Assembly (NCBI GenBank): GCA_024228935.1
Contig: JAAESX010000347.1
Location: 1 to 64,000, forward strand
Reading direction: 5' to 3'
DNA length: 64,000 nucleotides
DNA from: Pseudomonadota bacterium
GTDB taxonomy: Bacteria > Myxococcota_A > UBA796 > CAJQPC01
The notes beneath the pieces are model-generated. The model saw nothing but the letters and a program-made list of their open reading frames with translations. It had not been told where the DNA came from and ran no database searches. Positions 42,221 to 50,706 of the stretch are shown piece by piece (the first letter of the stretch is position 1; every line of letters starts with the position of its first letter). Both the position numbers and the translations under genes were made by a program.

Positions 42221-43765
42221 ATGCGCAGATCATGGATCGCGCTCGCACTCGGTTCGCTCGTGGGATGTAGTTCAGCCGGAAAGGCATCCTACGACTACGA
42301 CACCGGGTACGGGTGGGGAGATTCAGGGGGCGGCGCGGCCGACCTCTGGGACGAGGACACGGGGGCCGACTGGGAGCCCGAGGACGAGAACGCGTTCTTC
42401 GCGCTCGCGCCGGCGCCTTCGCCGACGTTCGTGTTCGTGGCGAACCCCTCGCGGGACACGGTCACCCGTATCGGCGTGCCCGACCTCGACGTGCTGACCG
42501 CGCCGGTCGGCAGCCAGCCCGACCAGGTGGTCACGACCCCGGACTACGTCTCGGCCGTCGTGTTCAACAAGGGCAGCAGCGACGTGTCTGTGATGGATGC
42601 GGTGTCCCTGTCGGAGCGCCGGGTGGACGTCCGGCCGCACCTGGACACGCTCGAGCTCTCTCCCGACGGGAGCTGGGCGGTCCTGTACAACCAGCTCGGA
42701 AACGAGGACGAGGACGCCACCGGCTCGGCGGTCTCGCTGAAGGAGGCCAGCTTCGTCCGGCTCGCGGACGCCTCGCACCAGGCCATGGCGCTGGGCTTCC
42801 AGCCGCGGGACGCGCTGTTCACCGCCGACGGCTCCCAGGCCATCTTCCTGGGTGACACCTGGCTGGGTGTCGTGGACCTCACCGCCGAGGCGCTCGACAT
42901 CGAACTCATCCAGGTGGCGGACGACCCGCTCGACCCGCCATCGAGCGAGGAGCTCCTGCTCGCGCCCGACGGCGCCTTCGGCATCCTGCGCCAGCTGGGC
43001 CAGAGCGAGCTGTTGCTCGTCGACCTCGCCACGTTCGAGACCGAACGCATCGACGTCGGCCAGGGGCCCACGGACCTCGACCTGACGCCGGACGGCACGC
43101 ATGCCGTCGCGGTCGCCCGAGCGGACAACACGCTGTGGATCTACGACCTGTCCGACCCCACGGCCGACGCCCGCGTGCTCGACCTGCCGGCCGACGAGCT
43201 CATCGGCTCGGTCGTGTTCTCGCAGACCGGGAACCAGGCGGTCCTGTACAGCACCGCGTCGCCGTATGCCCACTACACCAGCTGGGATCTGTCGGACGAC
43301 ACGTTCTCCGTGCATCCGCTGCCCAAGCCGGTCGCGGGCGTCGGCATCGACCCCACGGGCGGCACCGCGCTCATCCTGCACGACGACGAGGACTTCGGTC
43401 AGTTCGAGCCCGAGTACGAAGGCAAGCACGGCCTGACGCTGGTCGAGCTCGCGACGCATCGGGCCAATGACTACGTCCTGCCGGGCGAGCCCATCGGGTA
43501 CGACCAGTCCGACGACGGCAACAAGAGCTACCTCGTGATGGAAGGCGTCGATGTGCTCGAAGTGCTCGACCACGCCGAGCTCATCCTCGACGAGGTGCCG
43601 CTGAAGAGCGACCCGGTGTTCCTGGGTACGCTCCCAGAGCTCGGCTGGGCGTATGTGTCCCAGGAGCACGAGCTCGGACGAATCAGTTTCTACGACCCCG
43701 CGGAAGACAGCCTGAAGACGCTGACCGGGTTCGAACTCAATGCTGGCATCGAGGAGGAGGAGTGA
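42221..43765 (+). CDS. beta-propeller lipoprotein A
   Basis: This 514-residue lipoprotein (lipobox SLVGC, then Ser) has an Asp/Gly-rich spacer and a WD40/YVTN-like beta-propeller: repeated blades such as SPTFVFVANPSRDTVTRIGV, DTLELSPDGSWAVLYN, DLDLTPDGTHAVAVARADN. It ends FELNAGIEEEE. It is closely similar over its whole length to the lipoprotein at 45858, with the same opening (WEPEDE) and the same last 11 residues. GGAGG precedes ATG 42221. It is the first gene of a four-gene forward unit. Likely outer-surface binding or sensing; partner unknown. Confidence 0.88.
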   Translation: MRRSWIALALGSLVGCSSAGKASYDYDTGYGWGDSGGGAADLWDEDTGADWEPEDENAFFALAPAPSPTFVFVANPSRDTVTRIGVPDLDVLTAPVGSQPDQVVTTPDYVSAVVFNKGSSDVSVMDAVSLSERRVDVRPHLDTLELSPDGSWAVLYNQLGNEDEDATGSAVSLKEASFVRLADASHQAMALGFQPRDALFTADGSQAIFLGDTWLGVVDLTAEALDIELIQVADDPLDPPSSEELLLAPDGAFGILRQLGQSELLLVDLATFETERIDVGQGPTDLDLTPDGTHAVAVARADNTLWIYDLSDPTADARVLDLPADELIGSVVFSQTGNQAVLYSTASPYAHYTSWDLSDDTFSVHPLPKPVAGVGIDPTGGTALILHDDEDFGQFEPEYEGKHGLTLVELATHRANDYVLPGEPIGYDQSDDGNKSYLVMEGVDVLEVLDHAELILDEVPLKSDPVFLGTLPELGWAYVSQEHELGRISFYDPAEDSLKTLTGFELNAGIEEEE

Positions 43766-45267
43766 TGCTGTTTTCCCTTTTGGCCCTGTCTCAGATGGGG
43801 TGCGGTCAGTATGTGTCTGTCGACGCACTGTGGACCGGCGACGTGGTGCCTTCGGATGGTGCCCTGTACGCACAGCTGCCCCACGCCGGGGCCATCGCAC
43901 GGTTCTCGGAGTCCGCTCCCGCAGCGGCCGTCGACCTGGACGGCGCCGAGCCGATCCGGCTGGTCGCGGCGCCGGATGGCACACGGATCCTGGCGTTCAC
44001 CCGGTACGAGACCTGTGACGACCTCGACCCCGACATCGAGACGGTCGAGGACTGCCTCGACGAGGACGTGGGCTACCAGTACGAGCTCGCCGTGCTGGGC
44101 GCGGGCGGGGTCGAGCAGACCGTGAACGCCCCTGGGCACCTGCAGGGTGTCGCGTTCTCCCCCGACTCGACGACCGCCGTGTTGTACCTGGACGGCGCCC
44201 CGACCGATGTCGGCGGTGTCGCGGACATCGACTCGGTGTTCTTCGTGAACCTGGTCTCCGGCGAGACCGCGACGGCGACCGTCGGCGTGGCCCCGGGCAA
44301 CATCCTGTTCACCCCGGACGGGCTGCGCGCTGTGGTGCTCTCGCGAGACTCGGCCGTGGTCGTCGACCTGGCCACGTTCGAGGTCCAGGTCCGCTACGAC
44401 CTGACCCTGGACGCCGACCAGACCATCGACCCCAGCGCCGCGGTGCTGACCCCGGACGGCGGCAAGGCGCTCGTCGCCATGGCCAACCTGGGCGTGCTGT
44501 ACGTGCTCGACCTGGTGGACCCCAGCATCGACATCGAGGAGCTGCCCGGTCGCCCGGTCGCTCTCTCGGTCGACACCGACTGCAACTGCACGGCCATCGC
44601 CTACTCGGATGCCGCCGAGCTCGACCTGCTCTTCCATGAAGACGGCTCGCGCGTGGAGCTGGAGCTGGATGTCCCGGTCACCCAGCTCGTCGGGTACGAG
44701 GGCAACGTCCTCGCGTACGGGACGGGTGGGAACCACGACGTCTACCGCGTGGATCTCTCCACACAGATCGTGACCGAGTACGTCGTCGCGAACCCACCGG
44801 TCAGCGTGCAGGTGGACGACGTCGGCCGGTACGCCGTCGCGCTCATGCAGCCCGAGTCGAGCAGCGGCGACGAGATCGACGCCTACACCGACCAGCGCTG
44901 GGGGCTCTCGGTCCTCGACCTGGCCGATGACGAGCCGCGCAACCTGATGTTCGACCAGATGCCCATGGACTACGAGGTGCTCACCGACGACACCTCGACC
45001 TACGCGCTGGTCCTCCTCGAGGGCGAGAACACCGTCCAGCTCATCGACCTGGCGGACCCGCTGCCGACGACCGAGATCCACCTCGAGTCCTCGCCGCTGG
45101 CCGCCGGCTCGATGGGAGACGGGCGCTTCTACATCGCCCAGGACTCCCCGCTCGGGCTGGTCAGCATCGTCGACCCGCTCGCTCCCGATGACATCGTCGA
45201 GATCGGTGGCTTCGCGGCCATCGGCCTCTACACCGACGACGACCTTCCTCGCCGAGGTGACAAGTGA
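43765..45267 (+). CDS. beta-propeller lipoprotein B
   Basis: This 500-residue lipoprotein (LALSQMGC lipobox) has propeller-type repeats (EPIRLVAAPDGTRILAFTRY, GVAFSPDSTTAVLYLDG, ILFTPDGLRAVVLSRDSA, AAVLTPDGGKALVAM). It shares the fold but is clearly diverged from propellers A and C. The ATG overlaps the stop of gene A (TGATG) and its own stop overlaps the barrel gene in the same way, so the products are made together and probably form one outer-membrane complex. Confidence 0.88.
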   Translation: MLFSLLALSQMGCGQYVSVDALWTGDVVPSDGALYAQLPHAGAIARFSESAPAAAVDLDGAEPIRLVAAPDGTRILAFTRYETCDDLDPDIETVEDCLDEDVGYQYELAVLGAGGVEQTVNAPGHLQGVAFSPDSTTAVLYLDGAPTDVGGVADIDSVFFVNLVSGETATATVGVAPGNILFTPDGLRAVVLSRDSAVVVDLATFEVQVRYDLTLDADQTIDPSAAVLTPDGGKALVAMANLGVLYVLDLVDPSIDIEELPGRPVALSVDTDCNCTAIAYSDAAELDLLFHEDGSRVELELDVPVTQLVGYEGNVLAYGTGGNHDVYRVDLSTQIVTEYVVANPPVSVQVDDVGRYAVALMQPESSSGDEIDAYTDQRWGLSVLDLADDEPRNLMFDQMPMDYEVLTDDTSTYALVLLEGENTVQLIDLADPLPTTEIHLESSPLAAGSMGDGRFYIAQDSPLGLVSIVDPLAPDDIVEIGGFAAIGLYTDDDLPRRGDK

Positions 45268-45848
45268 TGCTCCTTGCACTCCTGACGACCGCTTCGGCGG
45301 CAGAGACCCTGGATGTCCGCTTCGAGGGACAGGGCATGAGCCTCCAGGCCGAAGACCTGGGCGTGTACCCGGGCCGTGAGCGGATCCAGGCCCCGGGCCT
45401 GTCCGTGGCGTACGAGCTGGACCCGCGCTTCGGCGTGGTCGGCAACTGGCACCACCGCCGCGTCGACGCGAACCTGGGCGGCTACGACACCGAGATGATC
45501 GACGCCTACGACGAGCTCGAGCTCGGCGTCCGGGTCTACCCGATCGGTCGCCGCATCTTCACGCCCACCGTGACGGTGCAGGGCTCGACCCTGTGGTCGC
45601 GCGTCCGCCTGGACGACAAGCCCAACATCGACGACGACCCGTCCGAGGTCGCGGCCAACGCCTGGGGCTTCGGTGGGCTGGGCGCCGTGGGCGCCGAGAT
45701 CCAGCCGTTCCCCGACCACTGGCGTGTCCGCGCGACGGTCCACTACGAGGTCGGGTACCTGTACCTGTCGTCGCTGGACCACGACCCGCTGGGCAGTCGG
45801 AAGATGGGTGGCGTCGTCCTTCGGGGCGGCACCGGAATCCAGTTCTAG
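45267..45848 (+). CDS. outer-membrane beta-barrel protein
   Basis: This 193-residue protein has a signal peptide (MLLALLTTASAA) and alternating amphipathic strands typical of an eight-stranded barrel (LSVAYELDPRFGVVGNWH, ELELGVRVYPIGRRIFT, VRATVHYEVGYLYLSSL), ending in GGTGIQF, a C-terminal Phe as expected for Bam-dependent barrels. It sits between propeller lipoproteins B and C and may be their membrane partner. Confidence 0.85.
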   Translation: MLLALLTTASAAETLDVRFEGQGMSLQAEDLGVYPGRERIQAPGLSVAYELDPRFGVVGNWHHRRVDANLGGYDTEMIDAYDELELGVRVYPIGRRIFTPTVTVQGSTLWSRVRLDDKPNIDDDPSEVAANAWGFGGLGAVGAEIQPFPDHWRVRATVHYEVGYLYLSSLDHDPLGSRKMGGVVLRGGTGIQF

Positions 45849-45857
45849 GAGGGCGCG

Positions 45858-47375
45858 ATGTTCTTGCTCGCACTGGCCTGCATGGCCGACAACAGCTTGT
45901 ATCGGGCCGACGAGTCCGCCGGCGAGTGGGGAGACTCGGGCAGCGAAGGCGCGCCGAGCTTCCAGGACACAGGGGACGGCTGGGAGCCCGAGGATGAGGA
46001 CTCGTTCTTCACCCTCGCGCCGGCACCGTCACCCACCTACGTGTTCGTCGCGAACCCGGCCCGGGACACGGTGACACGGATCGGTGTGCCCGATCTGGAC
46101 GTGATCACGGCCCAGGTCGGGAGCCAGCCCGAGCTGGTCGCCACGACGCCCGACTACACCAGGGCCATCTGCTTCAACAAGGGCAGCGACGACGTCTCCA
46201 TCCTGGATGCGGGGTCGCTCTCCGAGCAGCGGGTCGAGGTCCGGCCCCACCTGGACGCCATGGAGCTCTCGCCCGACGGGAGCTGGGCCGTCCTGTTCAA
46301 CGACCAGACCGAAGAGGACGAGGACGCCGGCGACTCGGCCGTCTCCAGCAAGGAGGCGAGCTTCGTGCGGCTGGCGGACGGCTCGCACCAGCAGATGGCG
46401 CTGGGCTTCAAGCCCCGCGCGGTGCACTTCACCGAGGACGCGCTGTCGGCGGTCTTCCTGGGCGATGTCTGGCTGGGCGTGGTCGACCTGACCGCGGACG
46501 AGCTGAGCGTCGAGCTGGTCCAGGTCGCCGAGGACGCCCTCGATCCGCCGTCGTCCGAGGAGCTGCTGCTCTCACCGAGCGGGGACTACGCGTTGCTGCG
46601 TCAGAGCGAGGCCAGCGAGCTGGTGCTCGTCGATCTGTACACGCTGGCGGTCGAGCGCATCGTCGTGGGCTCGGGGCCGATGGACCTCGACCTGACGCCG
46701 GACGGGCAGCACGCGGTCGCCGTCGCGCGCGGCTCGAACGAGCTGTGGATCTACGATCTGACCGACCCGTACGCCCCGCCGAGCATCCTGGATCTCCCCG
46801 AAGACGAGGTGCTGGGGAGCGTGACGTTCGCCGAGCTGGGCGACACCGCGCTGCTCTACAGCACGGCCAGCGGCGTGTCCCACTACACGAGCTGGGACCT
46901 GACGACGGACGAGTTCACCGTGCACCCGCTCCCGAAGCCGGTGGCGGCGGTGGGCATCGATCCGACCGGTCAGACCGCGCTCATCCTGCACAACGATGAA
47001 GACAGCGACGACATGAACCCGTCGTACGAGGGGCACTTCGGGCTGTCGCTGGTGGAGCTCGGCTCGCATCGGGCCAACGACTACGTCCTTCCCGGCGAGC
47101 CGCTCGGCTACTCGCAGAGCGACGACGGGGCCAAGGGCTACCTCGTGATGGAGGGGGTCCCGGTCCTCGAGGTCCTCGACCACGGCGGGCTGCTGCTCGA
47201 CGAGGTGGACCTGAAGTCGGACCCCGTGTTCCTCGGGACACTGCCCGAGCTCGGCTGGGCCTATGTCAGCCAGGAGCACGAGCTCGGACGCATCAGCTTC
47301 TGGGACCCCGAGACCGAGGCGCTGAAGACGCTCACCGGGTTCGAGCTGAACGCGGGGATCGAAGAGGAAGAGTAG
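45858..47375 (+). CDS. beta-propeller lipoprotein C (paralogue of A)
   Basis: This 505-residue protein has a short lipoprotein signal (MFLLALAC). It matches propeller A block by block: APAPSPTYVFVANPARDTVT, AMELSPDGSWAVLFND, DLDLTPDGQHAVAVARGSN, HRANDYVLPGEPLGYSQSDD, and the shared end FELNAGIEEEE. This is a gene duplication with propeller B and the barrel caught between the copies. AGGAGGGCG stands before the ATG. Confidence 0.88.
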   Translation: MFLLALACMADNSLYRADESAGEWGDSGSEGAPSFQDTGDGWEPEDEDSFFTLAPAPSPTYVFVANPARDTVTRIGVPDLDVITAQVGSQPELVATTPDYTRAICFNKGSDDVSILDAGSLSEQRVEVRPHLDAMELSPDGSWAVLFNDQTEEDEDAGDSAVSSKEASFVRLADGSHQQMALGFKPRAVHFTEDALSAVFLGDVWLGVVDLTADELSVELVQVAEDALDPPSSEELLLSPSGDYALLRQSEASELVLVDLYTLAVERIVVGSGPMDLDLTPDGQHAVAVARGSNELWIYDLTDPYAPPSILDLPEDEVLGSVTFAELGDTALLYSTASGVSHYTSWDLTTDEFTVHPLPKPVAAVGIDPTGQTALILHNDEDSDDMNPSYEGHFGLSLVELGSHRANDYVLPGEPLGYSQSDDGAKGYLVMEGVPVLEVLDHGGLLLDEVDLKSDPVFLGTLPELGWAYVSQEHELGRISFWDPETEALKTLTGFELNAGIEEEE

Positions 47376-47384
47376 GCCTGGGCC

Positions 47385-48725
47385 TCAGGCGAGCAGCTCG
47401 TCGAGGACCCCGCCTTCGAGTCCGTCTGCGCCGAAGTCGGTGTAGGCGCCGCCGTTGGCGCCCTCGACGCCCGCGGCGGTGAGCACGGTGTTCAGCAGCC
47501 GGTCGTGGGTCACCCCGCCCGCGTCGACGAACTGGCCGGTGCGCAAGGCGCCGGCTGCTCCGCCGACGAGGATCCAGGGTACATCGGTGTACCGGTGGGA
47601 CACGCCGGCCCCCAGGTCGTTCAGCCAGACCGCGATGCTGTCGTCCGTGAGTCCGTGCTCGTCGAGACGGGTCAGCAGGTGCGTGAACGTCTCCAGCATC
47701 AGGCGGTCGATGGCGACGTGCATGTCGAACGCGCCCTCGATGGCCTCGCCTTCGTCGCCGTCGCTGTAGATGCGGTGGCTGATCCAGTGGAACGACGGCA
47801 GGCGCTGGCCGTCGATCGTGTACTCGGTGCCGTCGTTGCCATCGCCGATCTGCAGCGTACCGGTCCGGGCGTAGTCGCAGGCGAAGGCCAGGGCGATGAG
47901 GTCCATGTGCATCTTGGCGAACGTGATGCGGTTGTCGTTCAGCGTCCCCAGGCCGGTGACGAGCGCCATCGCCTGCTCCTCGTCGTCGGTCAGGCGACAG
48001 GCCAGCGTCTCGAAATCGCGCACGCTGTCCAGGTGCAGGTCCAGGCGGCGCTTGTCGCTGGCGGACAGGTCCGCGCTGCCCCGCAGGTCATTGAGCTCGG
48101 AGAGCACCAGATCGTTCACGCTCGTCCGGCGGTCCCCGAGCAGGGCGTCGAAGGCCCCGGTCTCGCCACCGAGCATGCGCTGGTACGCCCGCCAGGGGTC
48201 GTCCTCGGCGGGTCGGATGTCGCCGGGTCCGCGGTAGGACAGGACCTCCTCGAGGTAGCCGTACCGGGGGCCGGTGTAGAGCGTCAGCGGCTCGCCGCCG
48301 TTCCGGTTGGAGGCCCGGGCGATGCGGTTGTCGACGGACTCGCCCTGTGCCAACGAGTAGTTCTCCTGGCCCGAATACGAGGCGGCCGTGAGGCACTGGT
48401 TGCCGCCGTTGCTGTGTCCGCACGTGTCGACACCGAACGGGTAGTCCAGCCCCTTCACGGCGATCGTCTTCTCCGCCCACGGCGCCAGGACCGACAGCGA
48501 TCTGTCGGTGTCCGCGGCGAGCGAGGCCGCGGTCAGGGCGCCGGTCGCCGACGGCCAGAAGCGCTCGGGCTCGTCGCCTTCCTCCTGGGCGACGCCGTTT
48601 CCAGCCCGGACGAAGACCGAGTAGACCGGGGGCCCGGCCGCGCGCGCGGCGTGGATCGAGGGCAGGAACGGCAGCCCGAGCGTGAGGCCGCCCAGGCCCT
48701 TCAAGAAGCGGCGGCGGGAGCTCAC
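47385..48725 (-). CDS. DUF1552 protein with Tat signal
   Basis: This 446-residue protein begins with a twin-arginine signal (SRRRFLKGLGGLTLGLPF). The DUF1552 body shows GNGVAQEEGDEPERFWP, GHSNGGNQCLTA, LGDRRTSVNDLVLSELNDLR and a C-terminal THLLTRLDEHGLTDDS, GGAAGALRTGQFVD. DUF1552 proteins are always paired with DUF1592-type proteins in Myxococcota and Planctomycetes; their activity is not established. The GTG start overlaps the stop of the DUF1592 gene. Confidence 0.92.
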   Translation of the reverse strand: MSSRRRFLKGLGGLTLGLPFLPSIHAARAAGPPVYSVFVRAGNGVAQEEGDEPERFWPSATGALTAASLAADTDRSLSVLAPWAEKTIAVKGLDYPFGVDTCGHSNGGNQCLTAASYSGQENYSLAQGESVDNRIARASNRNGGEPLTLYTGPRYGYLEEVLSYRGPGDIRPAEDDPWRAYQRMLGGETGAFDALLGDRRTSVNDLVLSELNDLRGSADLSASDKRRLDLHLDSVRDFETLACRLTDDEEQAMALVTGLGTLNDNRITFAKMHMDLIALAFACDYARTGTLQIGDGNDGTEYTIDGQRLPSFHWISHRIYSDGDEGEAIEGAFDMHVAIDRLMLETFTHLLTRLDEHGLTDDSIAVWLNDLGAGVSHRYTDVPWILVGGAAGALRTGQFVDAGGVTHDRLLNTVLTAAGVEGANGGAYTDFGADGLEGGVLDELLA

Positions 48726-50689
48726 TCGTCCTCCAGGGGCGAGCGACACAGGAAGTCCTCGCTGCTCACCAGCTCGATCAGCAGCTCGTCGACCGTCACG
48801 TCGTCCGCGAACGACGCCTTGCCCAGCTCGGCGACCCGCGTGGCGTCCTTGTCCGATGCAGCTCGCGCCATCGTGTAGCTGAACCAGTTCTCGGCGTAGC
48901 AGCGGTGCGCCTCGGCGCTCTCGGCCAGGACCGACGAGAGCTCGACGGCGTCGGCGAAGTCCTCGGCCCCGTGCTCGAACGTGAACGAGGCCTGGGTGTC
49001 GACCGGGAGTCCGTTGTCCTCGGTCCGGATCATCCCGAGCGCGTCGTAGCCCTCGAACGCGAAGCCCAGCGGGTTGATCAGCGCGCTGTGGCAGCCCTCG
49101 CCGCAGGTGCCGTCCCCGGTGTGGGCATCGACGCGCTGCCGGTTGGTCATGCCGTCCTCGAGCGCGGGCAATGCGGTGACCTCGTCGGGTGGCGGCGGCA
49201 GGGACGTGCAGAGGATCTTCCGGTTCAGGAAGACCCCCCGATGGATGGGCGACGGATGCACGGCGCCGGCCTCGCTGGCCAGGAACCCCGCCCGCGTCAG
49301 CAGGCCGCTGCGGTCCGCTCCGAGCGTCACATCCCCGGAGCCCGAGACCCCGTAGATCGCGGCCAGCTCGGGTGTCACCCAGGTCTCGCGGGACGTGAGC
49401 AGGTCGCGCAGACCGCCGTCCTGGGCGGTCATCGCGGTGAAGCGCTCCATCTCTTCGCGCAGGTCGTCGTTCAGGCCCTCGTCCCAGATGGTCGAGCTCT
49501 TGTAGATGTTGTCGTAGTCGTCGAGGTCCAACAGCTGCCGATGGAAGTCGGCCACGACGGCGTCCGCTCGCTCGTCCTCGAGCATGGCCTGGGCCCGGTC
49601 GCGGACCTGGGCGGGGGTGTGCAGCCGTCCCGCCGCGGCCTCGTCCAGGAGCGCGTCGTTCGGGGTGGTCCCCCACAGTGCGTACGAGAGCTTGGCCGCG
49701 ACCTCCCAGTCCGAGAGCTGGATGCGTGCGCCCGAGCCCTGGCTCCACTCGACCCGGTACAGGAAGTGCGGCGACTGCAGCATCGCGGAGACGACCAGCT
49801 GGACGCCGTCGGCCACGTCGTCGCCGCTGCCGACGAGCTCGGCTCCCCGGTCGAAGAGCGCGCCGTAGGCCGACAGCTCGTGGTCCTGGAGCGGCCGCCG
49901 GAACGCCCGCCGTCCGAAGTCGGCGATCCAGGCGTCGGGGTCGTCCAAGGCGCCGGCCCCGAGCTGGTCGTACTCGCCAGCGACGTGGATCGCGTCGATC
50001 CACAGGTTGCGGTCGGCGCCGGCGCTGGGATCCCAGCAGTCGTTGGTGAACTCGACCTGGACGGTGTGGGTCCCGGCGGACAGCTCGACCGTCGCGGCCA
50101 TCGAGTTGCCAGCGGCGCTGCTCTGGTGGTCCTCGACCAGCAGGACGTCGTCGACGAGCAGGTTCGCCTTGGCGTAGACCCCGTCCCCGCAGTCACTCCC
50201 CCAGACGTCGGCCGTGACGGTGTAGGTGGCGGACTCGGGCAGCGTCACGTCGGCGTACCAGAACCCGTTGCTCCACAGGTCCCAGCTCTCGGACTCGGCC
50301 TGGCCCTCGGTCGCTGTGCCGTCCTCGCCCTCGATCGTCTCGGAGAACTCCACGCCGGTCGGCCCGTCGCGGTCGTCGTGGGGCACCACCTGGGCGTATC
50401 GGTCGGCGTCGGCCACCAGCTCGCTCGCCAGGGACTCCGACGCGCGCTGGTAGTCGCGGAACAGGGTGCTGCCGACCTGCAGCGACTCGGCGTCGTTCTC
50501 GAAGCCCTCGGACAGCGTGTCGCCGATGAACGCGTCCGCCAGCTCCGAGGCGTCGTCGAGGAACAACAGGTCCTGGACCGAAGCCGTCCACTGGGCGTGG
50601 GTCAGCCGGTGAAGCCGCGGGCCGGGCGCGAGCGGCTCCGCAGCGGGCACCGGGTCGGCGCCTTGGCAAGCAAGGAGAAGGACGAACAC
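48722..50689 (-). CDS. DUF1592/DUF1588/DUF1587-type lipoprotein with carbohydrate-binding insert
   Basis: This 655-residue lipoprotein (MFVLLLAC) has an ordered domain set: a DUF1587-like start (RLHRLTHAQWTASVQDLLFL), a beta-sandwich insert resembling a calcium-dependent CBM (TVTADVWGSDCGDGVYAKAN), DUF1595, DUF1592 (RIQLSDWEVAAKLSYALWG), DUF1588 (CTSLPPPPDEVTALP, ending in CHSALINPLGFAFEGYD) and DUF1585. The DUF1588 cysteine motif here is C-G-E-G-C-H, with three residues between the cysteines rather than two. A link to polysaccharide handling is inferred from the CBM. Coupled to the DUF1552 gene. Confidence 0.92.
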   Translation of the reverse strand: MFVLLLACQGADPVPAAEPLAPGPRLHRLTHAQWTASVQDLLFLDDASELADAFIGDTLSEGFENDAESLQVGSTLFRDYQRASESLASELVADADRYAQVVPHDDRDGPTGVEFSETIEGEDGTATEGQAESESWDLWSNGFWYADVTLPESATYTVTADVWGSDCGDGVYAKANLLVDDVLLVEDHQSSAAGNSMAATVELSAGTHTVQVEFTNDCWDPSAGADRNLWIDAIHVAGEYDQLGAGALDDPDAWIADFGRRAFRRPLQDHELSAYGALFDRGAELVGSGDDVADGVQLVVSAMLQSPHFLYRVEWSQGSGARIQLSDWEVAAKLSYALWGTTPNDALLDEAAAGRLHTPAQVRDRAQAMLEDERADAVVADFHRQLLDLDDYDNIYKSSTIWDEGLNDDLREEMERFTAMTAQDGGLRDLLTSRETWVTPELAAIYGVSGSGDVTLGADRSGLLTRAGFLASEAGAVHPSPIHRGVFLNRKILCTSLPPPPDEVTALPALEDGMTNRQRVDAHTGDGTCGEGCHSALINPLGFAFEGYDALGMIRTEDNGLPVDTQASFTFEHGAEDFADAVELSSVLAESAEAHRCYAENWFSYTMARAASDKDATRVAELGKASFADDVTVDELLIELVSSEDFLCRSPLEDE

Positions 50690-50706
50690 CGAGGGAGTCT
50701 ACCCAG

